Positions 56,195 to 63,889 are shown, counted from the first letter of the stretch. The stretch: DNA of 64,000 bases from Rufibacter tibetensis (GCF_001310085.1 NZ_CP012643.1:3455501-3519500), one strand, 5' to 3'. A program made the numbers and translations. The notes: a model not told the origin generated them from the letters alone.

Positions 56195-56547
56195 TTTATA
56201 AACCATGCCTTTCTGAAAATACTAGAAACAATCTCCAGTACTCCATGAAAGACAAAAAGCTGAGAAAGTAGCCGCAGGAGAAATCAACTCAACAAGGGCC
56301 TAAGTAAAAGGACAGTTTGCCTGCATAGTGATTTCAGGAGTGTGGGTGAAAACAGCTGGATATTTCTTGATTAGTGATACTTTTTTAACCTCTTTTTCTG
56401 AAAACCCTTACAAAAAGTATCGGAGTCTGGAAAAATAACTATTGAAATCAGAAATATTCTTCAGATTAACATTCTATCAGGTAAATTGATGGATTAAAAT
56501 AATTCTTTTAAGAAAGAAGCTCTGAAAGGCTGGTTAAAAAGAAATCT
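56195..56547. other. 350 bp spacer before the GMC dehydrogenase operon
   Basis: No gene is seen. The promoter of the downstream two-gene operon should lie here, but I cannot point to a clear -33/-7 pair. Confidence 0.4.
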
Positions 56548-57084
56548 ATGAACAGGCGTACTGCGGTCAAAGGGTTGCTGGTTTTTACGGGAGGGCTGGT
56601 GCTGCTTCCGTCCTGCCTCACCAGGGAAGGAAAGGCATTCATCCCACTAAAACACTTGGAGGTGTCCGCGGAGGAGGAAAAGATGCTGGGCGAGATAGTG
56701 GAAACCCTCATCCCAACCACTGACACGGCCGGAGCCAAGCAGTTGGGTCTGCACAAGTTTACCTTGAAAATGGTTGACGACCTCCACAGCCCCGAAGACC
56801 AGAAAACCTTTATGGACGGCATGGAAGCTTTCCAGAAAATGACCAAGAAGCAGACGGGCAACTCGTTTGTGGAATGCAGTCCTCAGGAGCGCCAGGAACT
56901 GATTGCCGCAATTAACAGCGGAAAAGCCTCCAAAGAAGTAATAGATTTCTACCAGATTCTGAAAAAGCATACCGTCACTGGTTACCTCAACTCAGAGCTG
57001 GTCATGACCAAGTTGCGCATTTATGAACTGGTACCCAGCCGGTACATCGCCTATTATCCGGTGAAAGCTTCAACCAAGAACTAA
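56548..57084 (+). CDS. Gluconate 2-dehydrogenase subunit 3 family protein (Tat signal, lipobox)
   Basis: The 178-residue protein begins MNRRTAVKGLLVFTGGLVLL, combining a twin-arginine motif (RRTAVKG) with a lipobox LPSC (Cys at about 23), so it should be exported folded by Tat and lipid-anchored. The mature part shows the family pattern MLGEIVETLIPTTDTAGAKQ near 50-69 and ...VVTKLRIY-like end (MTKLRIYELVPSRYIAYYPV). Subunit-3 proteins accompany membrane GMC dehydrogenases and help folding or transport. The GMC gene follows after 2 bp, confirming the pair. Confidence 0.88.
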   Translation: MNRRTAVKGLLVFTGGLVLLPSCLTREGKAFIPLKHLEVSAEEEKMLGEIVETLIPTTDTAGAKQLGLHKFTLKMVDDLHSPEDQKTFMDGMEAFQKMTKKQTGNSFVECSPQERQELIAAINSGKASKEVIDFYQILKKHTVTGYLNSELVMTKLRIYELVPSRYIAYYPVKASTKN

Positions 57085-57086
57085 GT

Positions 57087-58802
57087 ATGGCTTATATAAA
57101 CGTAGACAGTGTAAAGCAGCGCACCTTTGATGCCATCGTGATAGGGTCAGGGATGAGCGGCGGATGGGCAGCCAAGGAGTTCACCGGGAGAGGTCTGAAA
57201 ACCCTGGTGCTGGAGCGCGGCCGCGATGTAAAGCACATCAAGGATTACCCTACCACCAACATGATGCCCTATGAGTTTGAGCACCGAAACGAACTCACCT
57301 ACGAGATCAAGCAAAAAGAACCAGTAATCAGCCGGTGCTATGCGTTCCGCGAAGATGCCATGCACTTCTTCGTGCGGGATTCTGAGCAGCCGTACGTGCA
57401 GGAAAAACCCTTTGACTGGATCAGGGGCCAACAGGTAGGCGGAAAGTCACTGCTTTGGGCGCGGCAAACACAACGCTGGAGCGACCTGGATTTTGAAGGG
57501 CCCGCCCGAGACGGCTTTGCCGTAGACTGGCCCATCCGGTACAAAGACCTGGCACCCTGGTACAGCTACGTAGAGAAATTTGCCGGTATCTCCGGCAATA
57601 ACGATGGTCTAGAGGAACTGCCCGATGGCGAGTTTTTGCCTCCTTTTCCGCTGAACAGCGTGGAAGACCATTTCAAGAAACAACTCAAAGCCCAATACGG
57701 AAACCGTCACGTGATCAGTGCCCGGTGCGCGCACCTTTCCAAGCCCAACCAAATTCACTTGGACCAGGGACGGGCGCAGTGCCAGAACCGGATCCTGTGC
57801 CAACGCGGTTGTCCGTTTGGTGGATATTTCAGCAGCAACGCATCCACGCTTCCGTGGGCCGAGCGCACCGGGAATCTGACCTTGGTGCCGCATGCTGTGG
57901 TGCGGGAGGTAATCTATGACGAGAAAGCTGGCAAAGCCACCGGCGTGCGCGTCATCAACAGCCAAACCAAAGAAGAAACCGAGTATTACGCGCCGGTGAT
58001 TTTCGTAAACGCCTCGGCCTTCAGCACAAACCAGATTCTACTGAACTCCACCTCGTCGCGCTTCCCGAATGGGCTGGGCAACGATAATGGGTTGTTGGGC
58101 AAATACGTAGCGTTCCATAACTACCGAGCCAGAATCACTGCGGAGTACGAGGGCATGCAAGAATACGCCACCGATGGCCGTAACCCCGCAGGTGGCGGCT
58201 ACATCCCACGCTTCCGGAACCTGCATAAACAGGAAACGGACTTCCTGCGGGGCTACGCGGCAGGGTTCCGGGCCAACCGGAGCATGCAGGAAGATACCAC
58301 TGGTTTTGGGGCAGAATTGAAAAAACAGCTTCTAAACCCCACGTGGGGCACCTGGAAAGTGGGTTCGCACATGATGGGCGAAACCATTCCTAAAGAAGAA
58401 AGCCGCATTAGCTTGAGCAAAGAACAGAAAGACGCCTGGGGCATTCCGCTGCTGAACATTGCCATTGACTATGACGAGAACGATAACAAAATGGTGGCCG
58501 ATTATCATGCGCAGATGGAGGAGATGTTCACTAAGGCTGGTTTCACCAACATCCAGAAAACCGATTCAAAACAAGCCCCTGGCCTAGACATTCATGAAAT
58601 GGGCGGTGTACGCATGGGCCATGATCCTAAGACATCCTTGCTGAACAAGTACAACCAACTGCACGCCTGCCCTAATGTGTACGTGACAGACGGCGCCTGC
58701 ATGACGTCTACCTCCACCCAAAACCCTTCTCTAACCTACATGGCTTTGACGGCTAGGGCTGTTGATCACGCCGTGAGTGAACTGAAGAAGCGAAACATTT
58801 AG
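57087..58802 (+). CDS. GMC family oxidoreductase, catalytic subunit
   Basis: The 571-residue flavoenzyme has the Rossmann motif AIVIGSGMSGGWAAKEF (16-32), with the FAD ribose acid in LVLERG. The substrate domain includes RGCPFGGYFSSNASTLPWA and the C-terminal catalytic region has HEMGGVRMG and CPNVYVTDGACMTST. Long GMC enzymes of this kind oxidise sugars or polyols and pass electrons to quinone or cytochrome, often in the periplasm with the Tat-exported subunit 3 as carrier (this protein has no signal of its own). It is the second gene of a two-gene operon ended by a very strong hairpin. Confidence 0.93.
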   Translation: MAYINVDSVKQRTFDAIVIGSGMSGGWAAKEFTGRGLKTLVLERGRDVKHIKDYPTTNMMPYEFEHRNELTYEIKQKEPVISRCYAFREDAMHFFVRDSEQPYVQEKPFDWIRGQQVGGKSLLWARQTQRWSDLDFEGPARDGFAVDWPIRYKDLAPWYSYVEKFAGISGNNDGLEELPDGEFLPPFPLNSVEDHFKKQLKAQYGNRHVISARCAHLSKPNQIHLDQGRAQCQNRILCQRGCPFGGYFSSNASTLPWAERTGNLTLVPHAVVREVIYDEKAGKATGVRVINSQTKEETEYYAPVIFVNASAFSTNQILLNSTSSRFPNGLGNDNGLLGKYVAFHNYRARITAEYEGMQEYATDGRNPAGGGYIPRFRNLHKQETDFLRGYAAGFRANRSMQEDTTGFGAELKKQLLNPTWGTWKVGSHMMGETIPKEESRISLSKEQKDAWGIPLLNIAIDYDENDNKMVADYHAQMEEMFTKAGFTNIQKTDSKQAPGLDIHEMGGVRMGHDPKTSLLNKYNQLHACPNVYVTDGACMTSTSTQNPSLTYMALTARAVDHAVSELKKRNI

Positions 58803-58815
58803 AAGAGGATGTTTG

Positions 58816-58877
58816 AAAGCCCAGGCCTGTTTAAGAACTGCTTTCTAGAAAACAGTTCTTAAACAGGCCTGGGCTTT
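58816..58877. terminator. Terminator hairpin after the GMC operon
   Basis: A perfect 25-bp stem (arms 58816-58840 and 58853-58877) lies 14 bp after the GMC stop codon. The loop holds the recurring core TTTCTAGAAAA. Confidence 0.85.
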
Positions 58878-58968
58878 ATGTATGGCTAGAGGTTGAAGGT
58901 AAGTTTCCTATCTAACAACTAATAACCATATATTTCAATGCTGTGCGGTAATAGCGTTTCAAAGAAGG

Positions 58969-59128
58969 GATTCTCTCCTTGAGGGGAGATAAAGAGGGGT
59001 GTTTACACAGGAGATGCAATCATTGCTGATTTCAGTTATTCCTAAAACAGTTAGTGTCGCCCCTGCAAAGCATAAATGATTTCGAGCACATGTAAACACC
59101 CCTCTACGCTCCCCTCAAGGGGAGAATC
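58969..59128. repeat. Inverted-repeat element with 38-39 nt arms
   Basis: The left arm (58969-59007) and right arm (59091-59128) are imperfect inverted copies of each other. Each itself contains a CCTTGAGGGG-type palindrome and ends in TGTTTACA / TGTAAACA on its inner side. About 83 bp lie between the arms. A shorter related segment (GATTCTCCCCTTGAGGAGAG...) occurs at 63802-63827. It looks like a small non-autonomous mobile element or a REP-like intergenic repeat. No target-site duplication was searched for. Confidence 0.65.
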
Positions 59129-59208
59129 TGCTTTAAATAGATGTGGATGGGGTTAAAGAAAAGTACTTGCTACTAAAATCAAATATAAATTTTGGAGTTT
59201 ACATGACC

Positions 59209-59697
59209 CTAAAAAGCCATTTCAACGCGCAGTACAGAGTTGTACTTAAAGCGTCTGCAGGCGGCGTATAGCTTTTCATTCTCACCCAGTAAGTTGTAGA
59301 TTTTAGCGTCTTCAAAGCCGGGACGCCAGAAGGAGCCGCCTGCTGGGAGGTAAGGGTTGCTTACAGAAGTAATATCTTTTGATTCATTCACCTGGAGTAG
59401 TCCCCAGTTTGCAGGTACTTCCTCCTCCAGGATTACTCCGGCTGGGGCATATAGAAAGCGGTACTGGCCTAAATCCATACCGGGTATGTCATGGAATTGT
59501 GTTTGCTTGTCCTCCAGAAAGTCGGGGCGGGAGAGGTAGGGTTTTAGGGTGATGCTTCTGCCAAAAGAACCTATTCCAATAAGATAAGGGGCCTGTTCTT
59601 TTTCTTCATTTCCAGGGGTCACCCTAAAAGCGGTGACGCAGCCGCCCTCCTTTACAAGCCACTTACAGGCAGGTGCAATAATATCTTCGTGCGTCAT
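59209..59697 (-). CDS. MmcB/PD-(D/E)XK-nuclease-like protein with apparently lost active site
   Basis: The 162-residue protein starts MTHEDIIAPACKWLVKEGGC and contains SRPDFLEDKQTQFHDIPGMD, YRFLYAPAGVI and EEVPANWGLLQVNE. This order matches a PD-(D/E)XK-like family read as: MTHxDI helix, D-x-IGF strand, IEVKxSRxDFLxDK, pGMGxYRYYxxPxGLI, LPxxWGLLxV. Here the catalytic strand reads SITLKPYLSRPDF. The Glu of ExK is gone, and the preceding acidic residue is replaced in APYLIGIGSFGRS. It is thus probably a non-catalytic relative. I recall the family pattern from memory; the name is tentative. Confidence 0.6.
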   Translation of the reverse strand: MTHEDIIAPACKWLVKEGGCVTAFRVTPGNEEKEQAPYLIGIGSFGRSITLKPYLSRPDFLEDKQTQFHDIPGMDLGQYRFLYAPAGVILEEEVPANWGLLQVNESKDITSVSNPYLPAGGSFWRPGFEDAKIYNLLGENEKLYAACRRFKYNSVLRVEMAF

Positions 59698-59852
59698 CTC
59701 ACTCTAGTCTCCATGGTACTAGCCTGCAAAGAAAGCAAGTAACCGGGGATTCTTCGCAGAATTTTTTCTGGTGTAGATGGTATCCCAGGTGAAAGCGGTT
59801 CCTGGTACGGCCTAATCTTCCTTTCAAATTCATCACCAGCTTAGGTGTAGGT

Positions 59853-59913
59853 TGTAGGAATGGGCGCTTAGGAGCATTTTCTTTAAATGAACCCCTAGGC
59901 GCCCATTCCTACA
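59853..59913 (-). terminator. Terminator hairpin after tyrS
   Basis: Arms 59853-59872 and 59894-59913 pair over 20 bp with one G-U position. The hairpin lies 13 bp past the tyrS stop codon; an AT-rich loop of 21 nt separates the arms. Confidence 0.8.
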
Positions 59914-59925
59914 TGATATAGGTAG

Positions 59926-61149
59926 CTACGGTACTATTTCAAAATAGCCGCGCTTGCCAATTCTCACCTTCACCGGACTTTTGCCTAACTCCACTGAGTC
60001 CTGGGCATCTGTAACTTTAGTGCCATTTACGGTGACGCTTCCGGCTTCAATAAGCTTTTTGAGGTTAGACCGGCTTTCCCCGGCTTTCAATTCCTTGCAT
60101 AGGTCCAACACCCGTAGAGTACCCGTTTGGTCAAGACTTAGCGAGCTGAGGGAAACGCTGGTGAACTCCTTTTCCTCAAACCGCTTGTTTTGAAACTGGT
60201 TCTGGAAAAACTCCTGGGCTTGTTCTGCAGCCTCAGTTGAATGGTATTGTTGAACTACGTTCAATCCAATCCTCTTTTTGAGAACCATCGGGTTATCGCC
60301 TTGCTCCAGTTGCTGAAGCAGTTGCTGCTTTTCTTCCGGGGTGAAATCCGTGACCAAGTGCAGGTACTCCGCCAAAAGGGCATCTGGAATGGACATGATC
60401 TTCCCGAACATCTCGTTAGGTGCATCGGTAAGGCCTACAATGTTTCCTTCAGACTTACTCATCTTCGCTGACCCGTCAATGCCTTTTAGCAGCGGCATAC
60501 AAAGTACTGCCTGGCCATGCTGTCCCTGTCCTTCCTGCAGCTGACGGCCCATGGAACAGTTGAACAACTGATCGGTGCCACCCATTTCAATATCGGCGTG
60601 AATCATGACAGAATCATGCCCTTGCAGAAGCGGGTACACCAACTCGTGCAGGGAAATAGGCAGGCTACCTGAGAAACGGTTGTTAAAATCAGTGCGCTGC
60701 ATGATTTGGGCCAGGGTCACCTGCGAGAGGAGCTTGATGGTTTCGGTCATGTCCATGCTGCCCAGCCACTCAGAGTTGTAGCGGATCTCGCACTTGCTGA
60801 CGTCCAGAATCTTGGACAACTGGTTCACGTAGGTCTGGGCGTTGAGTTGAACCTGATCGGCATTCAAGGGCGGGCGCGATTTGTTTTTGCCGGTAGGGTC
60901 ACCAATGCGGGCTGTGAAATCCCCGATGATGATGACAATGGTGTGCCCAAAATCCTGGAACTGGCGCAATTTCTTCAACACCACCGCGTGCCCCAGGTGC
61001 AGGTCTGGTGCGGTAGGGTCAAAGCCTAGTTTGATAATGAGGGTACGGTTTTCTTTTTCGGCGAGCTGTAGCTTTTCTTCCAGCGCATTATCTGGGAGGA
61101 AGATCTCTACGTTTGCTTTCAGTACATTCAATTGTTCTGCTGCTTTCAT
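59926..61149 (-). CDS. tyrS: Tyrosine--tRNA ligase (TyrS, type with S4 domain)
   Basis: I chose the ATG at 61149 (MKAAEQLNVLKANVEIFLPD) over a GTG 48 bp upstream. The 407-residue class I enzyme carries the signatures HLGH (51-54) in IKLGFDPTAPDLHLGHAVVL and KMSKS (229-233) in the mobile loop, with the tRNA-binding S4-like domain at the end (from about 345; SRSNLKKLIEAGSVTVNGTK). It charges tRNA-Tyr for protein synthesis. Upstream are a Tyr-rich short frame and a terminator-like hairpin, so expression is probably controlled by tyrosine supply. It ends at a strong hairpin. Confidence 0.97.
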   Translation of the reverse strand: MKAAEQLNVLKANVEIFLPDNALEEKLQLAEKENRTLIIKLGFDPTAPDLHLGHAVVLKKLRQFQDFGHTIVIIIGDFTARIGDPTGKNKSRPPLNADQVQLNAQTYVNQLSKILDVSKCEIRYNSEWLGSMDMTETIKLLSQVTLAQIMQRTDFNNRFSGSLPISLHELVYPLLQGHDSVMIHADIEMGGTDQLFNCSMGRQLQEGQGQHGQAVLCMPLLKGIDGSAKMSKSEGNIVGLTDAPNEMFGKIMSIPDALLAEYLHLVTDFTPEEKQQLLQQLEQGDNPMVLKKRIGLNVVQQYHSTEAAEQAQEFFQNQFQNKRFEEKEFTSVSLSSLSLDQTGTLRVLDLCKELKAGESRSNLKKLIEAGSVTVNGTKVTDAQDSVELGKSPVKVRIGKRGYFEIVP

Positions 61150-61220
61150 GCTTAATGATTGATTAATTGAAGAGTTGGATTTGCTTTGAAAAAGCACAGG
61201 CAGGACCGGGCAGAAAACAA

Positions 61221-61250
61221 AGAAGCCCAGGTCCGTGAACCAGGGCTTCT
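61221..61250 (-). terminator. Attenuator hairpin in the tyrS leader
   Basis: On the minus strand AGAAGCCC (from 61250) pairs with GGGCTTCT (ending 61221). A T-T mismatch and three more pairs lead to a 6-nt loop, and TTTGTTTT-like sequence follows directly (61214-61220). It lies 71 bp before the tyrS ATG and 26 bp after the stop codon of the Tyr-rich leader frame. In shape it is an intrinsic terminator placed inside the 5' leader. Confidence 0.75.
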
Positions 61251-61275
61251 GTATGATGGGTTTATTTTGTACCGA

Positions 61276-61362
61276 TCAACTATAGCAATCCCAGGCTACG
61301 GCCATTGGGTAATAGGTAGAGTAGGCTGAGTAAGGATAAAAGGATTGCTGATGAAGGGTCAT
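61276..61362 (-). CDS. Tyrosine-rich leader peptide of tyrS
   Basis: The 28-codon frame from ATG 61362 to TGA 61276-61278 encodes a peptide with tyrosine at positions 9, 11, 14, 17, 18 and 27 (6 of 28 residues; the core reads FYPYSAYSTYYP). It begins about 14 nt after the predicted transcription start and ends 26 nt before the terminator hairpin. Such enrichment in the residue charged by the downstream synthetase is the mark of a leader peptide in transcription attenuation. Ribosomes stalling at Tyr codons when tRNA-Tyr is poorly charged would let an antiterminator form. The peptide itself probably has no function. Confidence 0.7.
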   Translation of the reverse strand: MTLHQQSFYPYSAYSTYYPMAVAWDCYS

Positions 61363-61382
61363 CTGTTTTCTATAGAATGATG

Positions 61383-61414
61383 CAAAGGAAAGAACTCTTT
61401 TTTTAACCTCCAAA
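61383..61414 (-). promoter_or_regulatory. Candidate promoter of the tyrS leader
   Basis: On the minus strand TTTG (61411-61414) and TTCCTTTG (61383-61390) are separated by 20 bp, close to the Bacteroidota -33 (TTTG) and -7 (TAnnTTTG) elements with normal spacing. The start of transcription would fall near 61376, leaving a leader of about 225 nt before the tyrS ATG. Confidence 0.55.
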
Positions 61415-61503
61415 TGGCTGCGTTTCAGAGGTGTTTTCAGGATTAAGGATTACAAAGAGTTGAACCATGTTTTAAGGAAAGAAATCCTGCAAAGAACCTC
61501 CAC

Positions 61504-61543
61504 CTGTTTTAGGCCTTATTTTCTAGAAAGAGAGGTAAAACAG
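61504..61543 (-). terminator. Weak hairpin after the small membrane protein
   Basis: Eight outer base pairs (arms beginning 61504 and ending 61543) with an imperfect inner part and the core TTTTCTAGAAA in the loop. It lies about 30 bp past the stop codon of the gene at 61572-61823 and separates it from the tyrS promoter. Confidence 0.35.
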
Positions 61544-61571
61544 AAACATCTGTAATTGTTGAAAAAAGCGG

Positions 61572-61823
61572 TTAGGCTAAGAACACTTTGATCAAGGCTA
61601 TGGCAGTTATTAAAAGCCAGATAGAATTCAACACCCAACTGGCGTACGCTTTCTTTGACACGCCGTAGAGAATCAGTAAAAAGCAGCCTATCACGTTCAT
61701 CAGCAAATATTCCATAGATTGGCTGCTAATCACGTTGAGGCTGTTCAAACTGAACGCAGTAAGTGAAAAGAAGGCGCCCGCCCACCCAATGGCTTCTCGT
61801 AAATATTTCTGTAAGGACAACAT
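61572..61823 (-). CDS. Small three-span membrane protein (CBU_0592-like)
   Basis: I chose the ATG at 61823 (MLSLQKYLREAIGWAGAFFS). The long frame that continues to 62198 runs through the LysR gene on the other strand and is not supported. The 83-residue protein has three hydrophobic segments (about 11-30, 39-55, 65-82). The pattern EAIGWAGAFFSLTAFSLNSL, then LLMNVIGCFLLILYGVSKKA, matches small CBU_0592-type membrane proteins of unknown function. It is divergent from the LysR gene, the normal arrangement for a LysR target, but this link is inference. Confidence 0.7.
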   Translation of the reverse strand: MLSLQKYLREAIGWAGAFFSLTAFSLNSLNVISSQSMEYLLMNVIGCFLLILYGVSKKAYASWVLNSIWLLITAIALIKVFLA

Positions 61824-61914
61824 GTGCTTGCTATTTTGCACAAAGTAAAGGCAAGTACCAGGCCTGAGAAATGCTACTATTGAGTTAACTAATGCATAAA
61901 TCAAATCACGAGCG

Positions 61915-62823
61915 GTGGACTTACAGCAAATAAAGTATTTTTTGGCCCTTGCAGAGGAGTTGCATTTCTGGAATACCTCCGAAAAAATGTTCATTACGCA
62001 ATCGGCGTAAAGCCGGCAAATCAAGGCGCTGGAAGAGGAGTTAGGCGTACAGCTATTTGAGCGGAGCAAGCGCAGCGTGAAACTCACCGAGGCCGGGGCT
62101 TTCCTGCGTGACCGCTGGCTTCCTTTAGTGGAGGAAATTAACCGCACGCACCGGCAGGCCCGCAAAATACACGAAGGCGCCTTCGGGTCTATCAGCATTG
62201 GGTACCCTGGCTCGGTGGCCTATACCTTTCTGCCCGAAGTGGTCTCAAAGATTGCTCAAACCTTGCCTGAGCTGAAAGTAGAACTGGTAGAACCCACTGA
62301 CATCAGTTTTGAAGAATTGTTGCTGAACTTCCAGATGGATCTGGCCATCCGGCGCGACCCTGCCGAGAATCCTGCGCTGCTTTCTTTGTGCCTGTACTCA
62401 GAGCCGTTCGCATTGATTGTACCCCAGAACCATCCCTTAACCGAAGAGAACTTCACCGGACTTCAGGACGTGCGCGAGGAGAAGTTTATTTTGTCTGGGC
62501 TGCACCACAGAACCTTGTATGTGAAAAGCCTACGGCAGATGTTCAAAGACAATAATTTCACCCCCAACGTGTACATTGAGTCTGACTTCGGGGCCATGAT
62601 CCTGGGTCTGGTAGGCCGCGGATTGGGAATATCAGTAATGCCTAGTTCTTATGCCTTTGGGGCACCACCTAATGTGCGGTTCATCCACCTCCCGCAGAAA
62701 GTGAACCTCTACGTGACCTGGCGGAAAGACGACACCAGCCCGGTGCTCAAGAACGTGCTGGAACTGGTGCAGCAAGTAGCACAGGAGTACAAAAACAGCA
62801 CTGGCGGGAGCTTGCTGTTCTAA
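61915..62823 (+). pseudogene. LysR family regulator broken by a stop codon in its HTH
   Basis: From a GTG at 61915 the frame reads DLQQIKYFLALAEELHFWNT, then EKMFITQSA, TAA (62008-62010) and SRQIKALEEELGVQLFERSK in the same frame. This is exactly the LysR winged helix-turn-helix with the invariant Leu codon (TTA) of TQSALSRQ turned into a stop. The rest is intact: the linker and a full substrate-binding domain up to 62823 (GSISIGYPGSVAYTFLPEVV, LVEPTDISFEELL). The part after the stop could start at ATG 62077 as a 248-residue protein without a DNA-binding domain. A single T-to-A change, or a sequencing error, would account for it. Confidence 0.85.
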
Positions 62824-62915
62824 GAAAAGATTAAAGCTTGGTAGAAAATTAGAAAAGGAACCGTTTAAAGCAGTTTTTCAATAACCTAAATACAAAACAA
62901 CAGGTCATAAAGTTA

Positions 62916-62965
62916 GAGCCCTCCACCAACAGAGATTATAAATAATCTCTGTTGGTGGAGGGCTC
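62916..62965. terminator. Strong convergent terminator
   Basis: A perfect 23-bp stem (arms 62916-62938 and 62943-62965) with a 4-nt loop lies between the convergent LysR and SnoaL-like genes and can serve both. Confidence 0.85.
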
Positions 62966-62992
62966 CTGAAATCAAACCAAAAGGTAGAGAGC

Positions 62993-63382
62993 TCATGCTT
63001 GAGAATCGCTGTTCCAGATGTCTTTCTGCATTTTCCAGGTGCTGTTTTCTCTTTTCCAGACAGCCATGTACTTGCCATGATCCAGCGATTGGCCATTTTC
63101 TGCTTTGAGCGTGTAGGTGCCCAGTTCTATGGCGGTAAGCTCCAGTTGTTCTACTTCTATTGTGTCCAGCACCATTTCGGTTACGCCCATTTCGCGGGCG
63201 TTTTGCCAATACTGACCAATGGCTTCTCTGCCTTTGAGGGTTTCACTTCCGGCAGGCAATAGCAGCGCGGTTTTCGTGTACAGCTCGGCGACGCTCCCAA
63301 CATCACCCTGGTTAAAGGAAGAAACAAATTTTGAATTAAGGCTCTTGATTTCGTCGGTGATGTCAGTGCTGAGTGCTTCCAT
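62993..63382 (-). CDS. SnoaL-like/DUF4440 nuclear transport factor 2-fold protein
   Basis: The 129-residue protein has the NTF2-like pattern: an N-terminal helix (DEIKSLNSKFVSSFNQGDVG), then SVAELYTKTALLLPAGSETL and KGREAIGQYWQNAREMG, and a beta-rich second half ending VWKRENSTWKMQKDIWNSD. Typical members are small cytoplasmic proteins or SnoaL/steroid isomerase-like enzymes; no catalytic residues can be assigned. It is a single gene. Confidence 0.88.
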   Translation of the reverse strand: MEALSTDITDEIKSLNSKFVSSFNQGDVGSVAELYTKTALLLPAGSETLKGREAIGQYWQNAREMGVTEMVLDTIEVEQLELTAIELGTYTLKAENGQSLDHGKYMAVWKRENSTWKMQKDIWNSDSQA

Positions 63383-63696
63383 AAAGTAGAGAGTTGGGAA
63401 AAGGTGGGTTATAAAATATACGCCAAAACTTCAGGAGCCTTGCAGACGCTAGCAAATGTGCTGTCTGCGGTAACTCCCACCAGTGGAGCCCAAGGTAATT
63501 GTCTGAATCACCCTGTAAGAAAATACTTAAAATGGTAGTACGGGTAATTAGGAAACCGGTATGCAATCTTAGTTAGGGGCTAATCAAATAGAAGAGCTTT
63601 GGAATATGGTCCTGCTCTTTCCATACCACAGATATATGCTGTTTTTGAGAAAACAGCGCCAAAAGAAATTTTCTCGAGGGTGCTCCACTAACATAA
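63383..63696. other. 310 bp spacer upstream of the SnoaL-like gene
   Basis: No gene is seen. A copy of the recurring spacer palindrome (CTGTTTTTGAGAAAACAG, 63639-63656) lies near its right end. Confidence 0.45.
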
Positions 63697-63730
63697 AAGA
63701 ACCCGACTGATTGGGGCTAGTCGGGTTCTT
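63697..63730 (-). terminator. Terminator hairpin
   Basis: A perfect 12-bp stem (arms 63697-63708 and 63719-63730) with a 10-nt loop. It lies about 160 bp past the stop codon of the SDR/NmrA-type gene that ends at 63890 and probably terminates that gene. Confidence 0.65.
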
Positions 63731-63801
63731 GGTTCTTTAGGCAGGTAATTCAAATGGGATAGTGGAATTGACCATAACTCACCAATATCATTTCACCATT
63801 G

Positions 63802-63827
63802 AGATTCTCCCCTTGAGGAGAGAATCT
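63802..63827. repeat. Partial copy of the CCTTGAGGGG-type repeat
   Basis: GATTCTCCCCTTGAGGAGAG and the following bases repeat the outer end of the arms of the element at 58969-59128. Here only one arm end is present, itself an imperfect palindrome. Confidence 0.55.
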
Positions 63828-63889
63828 AATTACGTAGATCCAGTTGGTGTTTTCACTTCTTTGAAGCAAATACCTTCCTTCACCTCCAA

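Noticed and set aside
61824-62198. N-terminal extension of the small membrane protein frame
   Set aside because: It lies antisense to the LysR gene, and the upstream part reads as Ser/Arg/Cys-rich noise; the real start is the ATG at 61823.
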